From NCBI GenBank assembly GCA_030141605.1, contig JAQGDQ010000031.1, positions 854,001 to 918,000 of the forward strand: a stretch of DNA of 64,000 nucleotides, read 5' to 3'. Source of the stretch: Tubiluchus corallicola (Eukaryota; Priapulida; Priapulimorpha; Priapulimorphida; Tubiluchidae). Below the pieces are notes generated by a model that saw only the letters and a program-made list of their open reading frames with translations, was not told where the DNA came from and did no database searches. A program made the position numbers and the translations under genes. This document shows, in pieces, positions 62,490-64,000 of this stretch; position 1 is the first letter of the stretch; every line of letters starts with the position of its first letter.

Positions 62490-64000
62490 CAGTGATAACG
62501 GGTAAAATTTGCCAGAATATGATCAGGTTATTTACTAGTCTGGTTTAAATGTTAGTAGTAGCTTATTAATTACTGCTGTTTACGTTTCACAGTGATAAAT
62601 CTCATGTCTTATCAAAATGAAAAAAAATTAAAATGTCGAGAGTATTAAGTAGTTCTAGTGTTTTTGTGTTGAGAACAGATTAGCTATGGAAGCTGGAAAA
62701 CTGCACAACTACAGCATTTGTGCATTAGTTAGTTTGGATGTATCACTGGATTTTTTCAAAATTTTATTAGTGTTATATTTTTCTAATTGTGAATCTGTAA
62801 CTATGACATTTCACTGTACAGCGCCTTTGAAAACACTTTGCTTGAAAGTGCACTTATAAAGTATGTTTTATCACTATTTATTAAAACTGAATAAAGTTGT
62901 TCTTATATGTGAGATGCACTTTTTATATTTGATCACATTTACAGGTTGAATATCTCTTGAGCGTAGAATTTAGCTGATCTGAATGACCGGGCACAAACAT
63001 TGAGACACCTAAATGAATGTTATTCCAGTTTCACTCATGTGACTCATAGGGAGATCAATTTACCTGAGAATCTCTGTGGAACAACATTTAACAAAGTAGT
63101 TCTCTAACGATACTGTGCTGATTTGTATTCAGAATGTTAATATCAAAGTGTATATTGGCAAGTGTCGCTTAATGAGAATGACGTCTGGAAACAGCTTGTT
63201 GCCTATATTGGAAGAAACCTGGTCAGTCCAAGTTCAGTTTTTTGTTCATTCAGTCGAAGAGATAGTACGTGGAAGGTCTAATAATGAAGCTATGCAAGCG
63301 TCTTGCATTCTGCAATTCGCTAGCGCTTTGTAAAATTTTCCAATATGGCGAATGGCAAAACCAATGTAGGAGAAACTCAGAGTCCCACTGACGACAAATG
63401 TAAAAAGTTAGATGTAAATTTATGAGTTTACATCAAAATTTCTTGGTGCTGATAAAATTTTAACAGTATTTCGTTCACCCAGTTTCATTACAAAACGGGT
63501 TGCATATATAGTCGTGAATCGTGCTTTTCTACAATTGTGCACTGAGTGCTACTCATTATCATGTATATATTGATAACAATAGACAATATTTAATTAAATT
63601 CCAAGGTATTCTGTAAATTTTATTTTGTAAATATAAAATGTACAGATGTGTAGATGATTGTAGATCAGTTAAAATAAACCATTTTAAGTAAGATGTTATG
63701 ATATGTTTCTTAGCTTCTAATTTTAAGAAGTAAAACATTGAAATTTTTATATTGTAAAATGTGTGAGAGAACAGCTTTTTTTCAAGAGATCCTGATTCGG
63801 CAAAATTTTCACAAACTAGTATTAATGTAAGTACATAGCATATATTTCTCTATGTCTCTATCATTGTAATTTAGGAAATCTGTTTTGTTTGTGCAATTTA
63901 GATACAAACTTATGTTTTGTACCTAAGTTGACAATTCTCTAATATACAAAATAGTCACACAAATAAATTTTTATGTAATTCTAATTATACTGATGTCTAG
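62490..64000 (+). other. NDST 3' untranslated region and downstream
   Basis: The first AATAAA after the stop is at 62890-62895, about 400 bases on, and is a plausible polyadenylation signal; a second AATAAA-like site lies near 63673. No further gene was recognised to the window end. Confidence 0.5.

Overview
This is nuclear DNA from an animal, most likely an invertebrate. It is AT-rich. Its genes are split by GT-AG introns of 0.2 to 5 kb, and transposon fossils of many kinds sit in the introns and between the genes. TTAGGG-like short arrays occur. I cannot name the phylum from sequence alone.

Two protein-coding genes are clear. On the minus strand, from about 9.4 kb (possible promoter) or 5564 (first coding ATG) down past base 1, lies STOML1, a stomatin-like protein with an N-terminal membrane hairpin, an SPFH domain and a C-terminal SCP2 lipid-binding domain. 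Six coding exons are in the window and the last part of SCP2 is cut off by the window start. On the plus strand, 43344-62489, lies a complete NDST gene, the bifunctional heparan sulfate N-deacetylase/N-sulfotransferase. It has fourteen coding exons in every transcript, and the splice phases close exactly on an 873-residue protein. One step of this gene exists twice. Exons 4a (49308-49420) and 4b (51140-51255) both encode the N-deacetylase segment with the HMWSH histidine pair, share the same splice phases, and would break the frame if used together. They look like mutually exclusive exons swapping part of the deacetylase active site, and are the most interesting feature here.

The 34 kb between the genes (about 9.5-43.1 kb) has no recognisable host coding sequence. 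It holds ATG/ATA and AGT/AGC trinucleotide arrays, a 1.4 kb minisatellite of 29-bp units, decayed LINE 3' ends, several hAT-like non-autonomous transposons with intact 8-bp target duplications, TTAA-flanked elements, and a family built of GTGACTTTTTT blocks joined to TTAGGG-like repeats. A short CpG-bearing block with a YY1-like site and a splice donor near 32.9 kb may be the NDST first exon.

The two genes are not obviously related in function: one modifies heparan sulfate in the Golgi, the other is a membrane and lipid scaffold. NDST introns carry further elements: a TIR element, a foldback element, a TTAA element, hAT-like elements, two SINEs of one family in opposite orientation, and a methionine-tRNA-like sequence.
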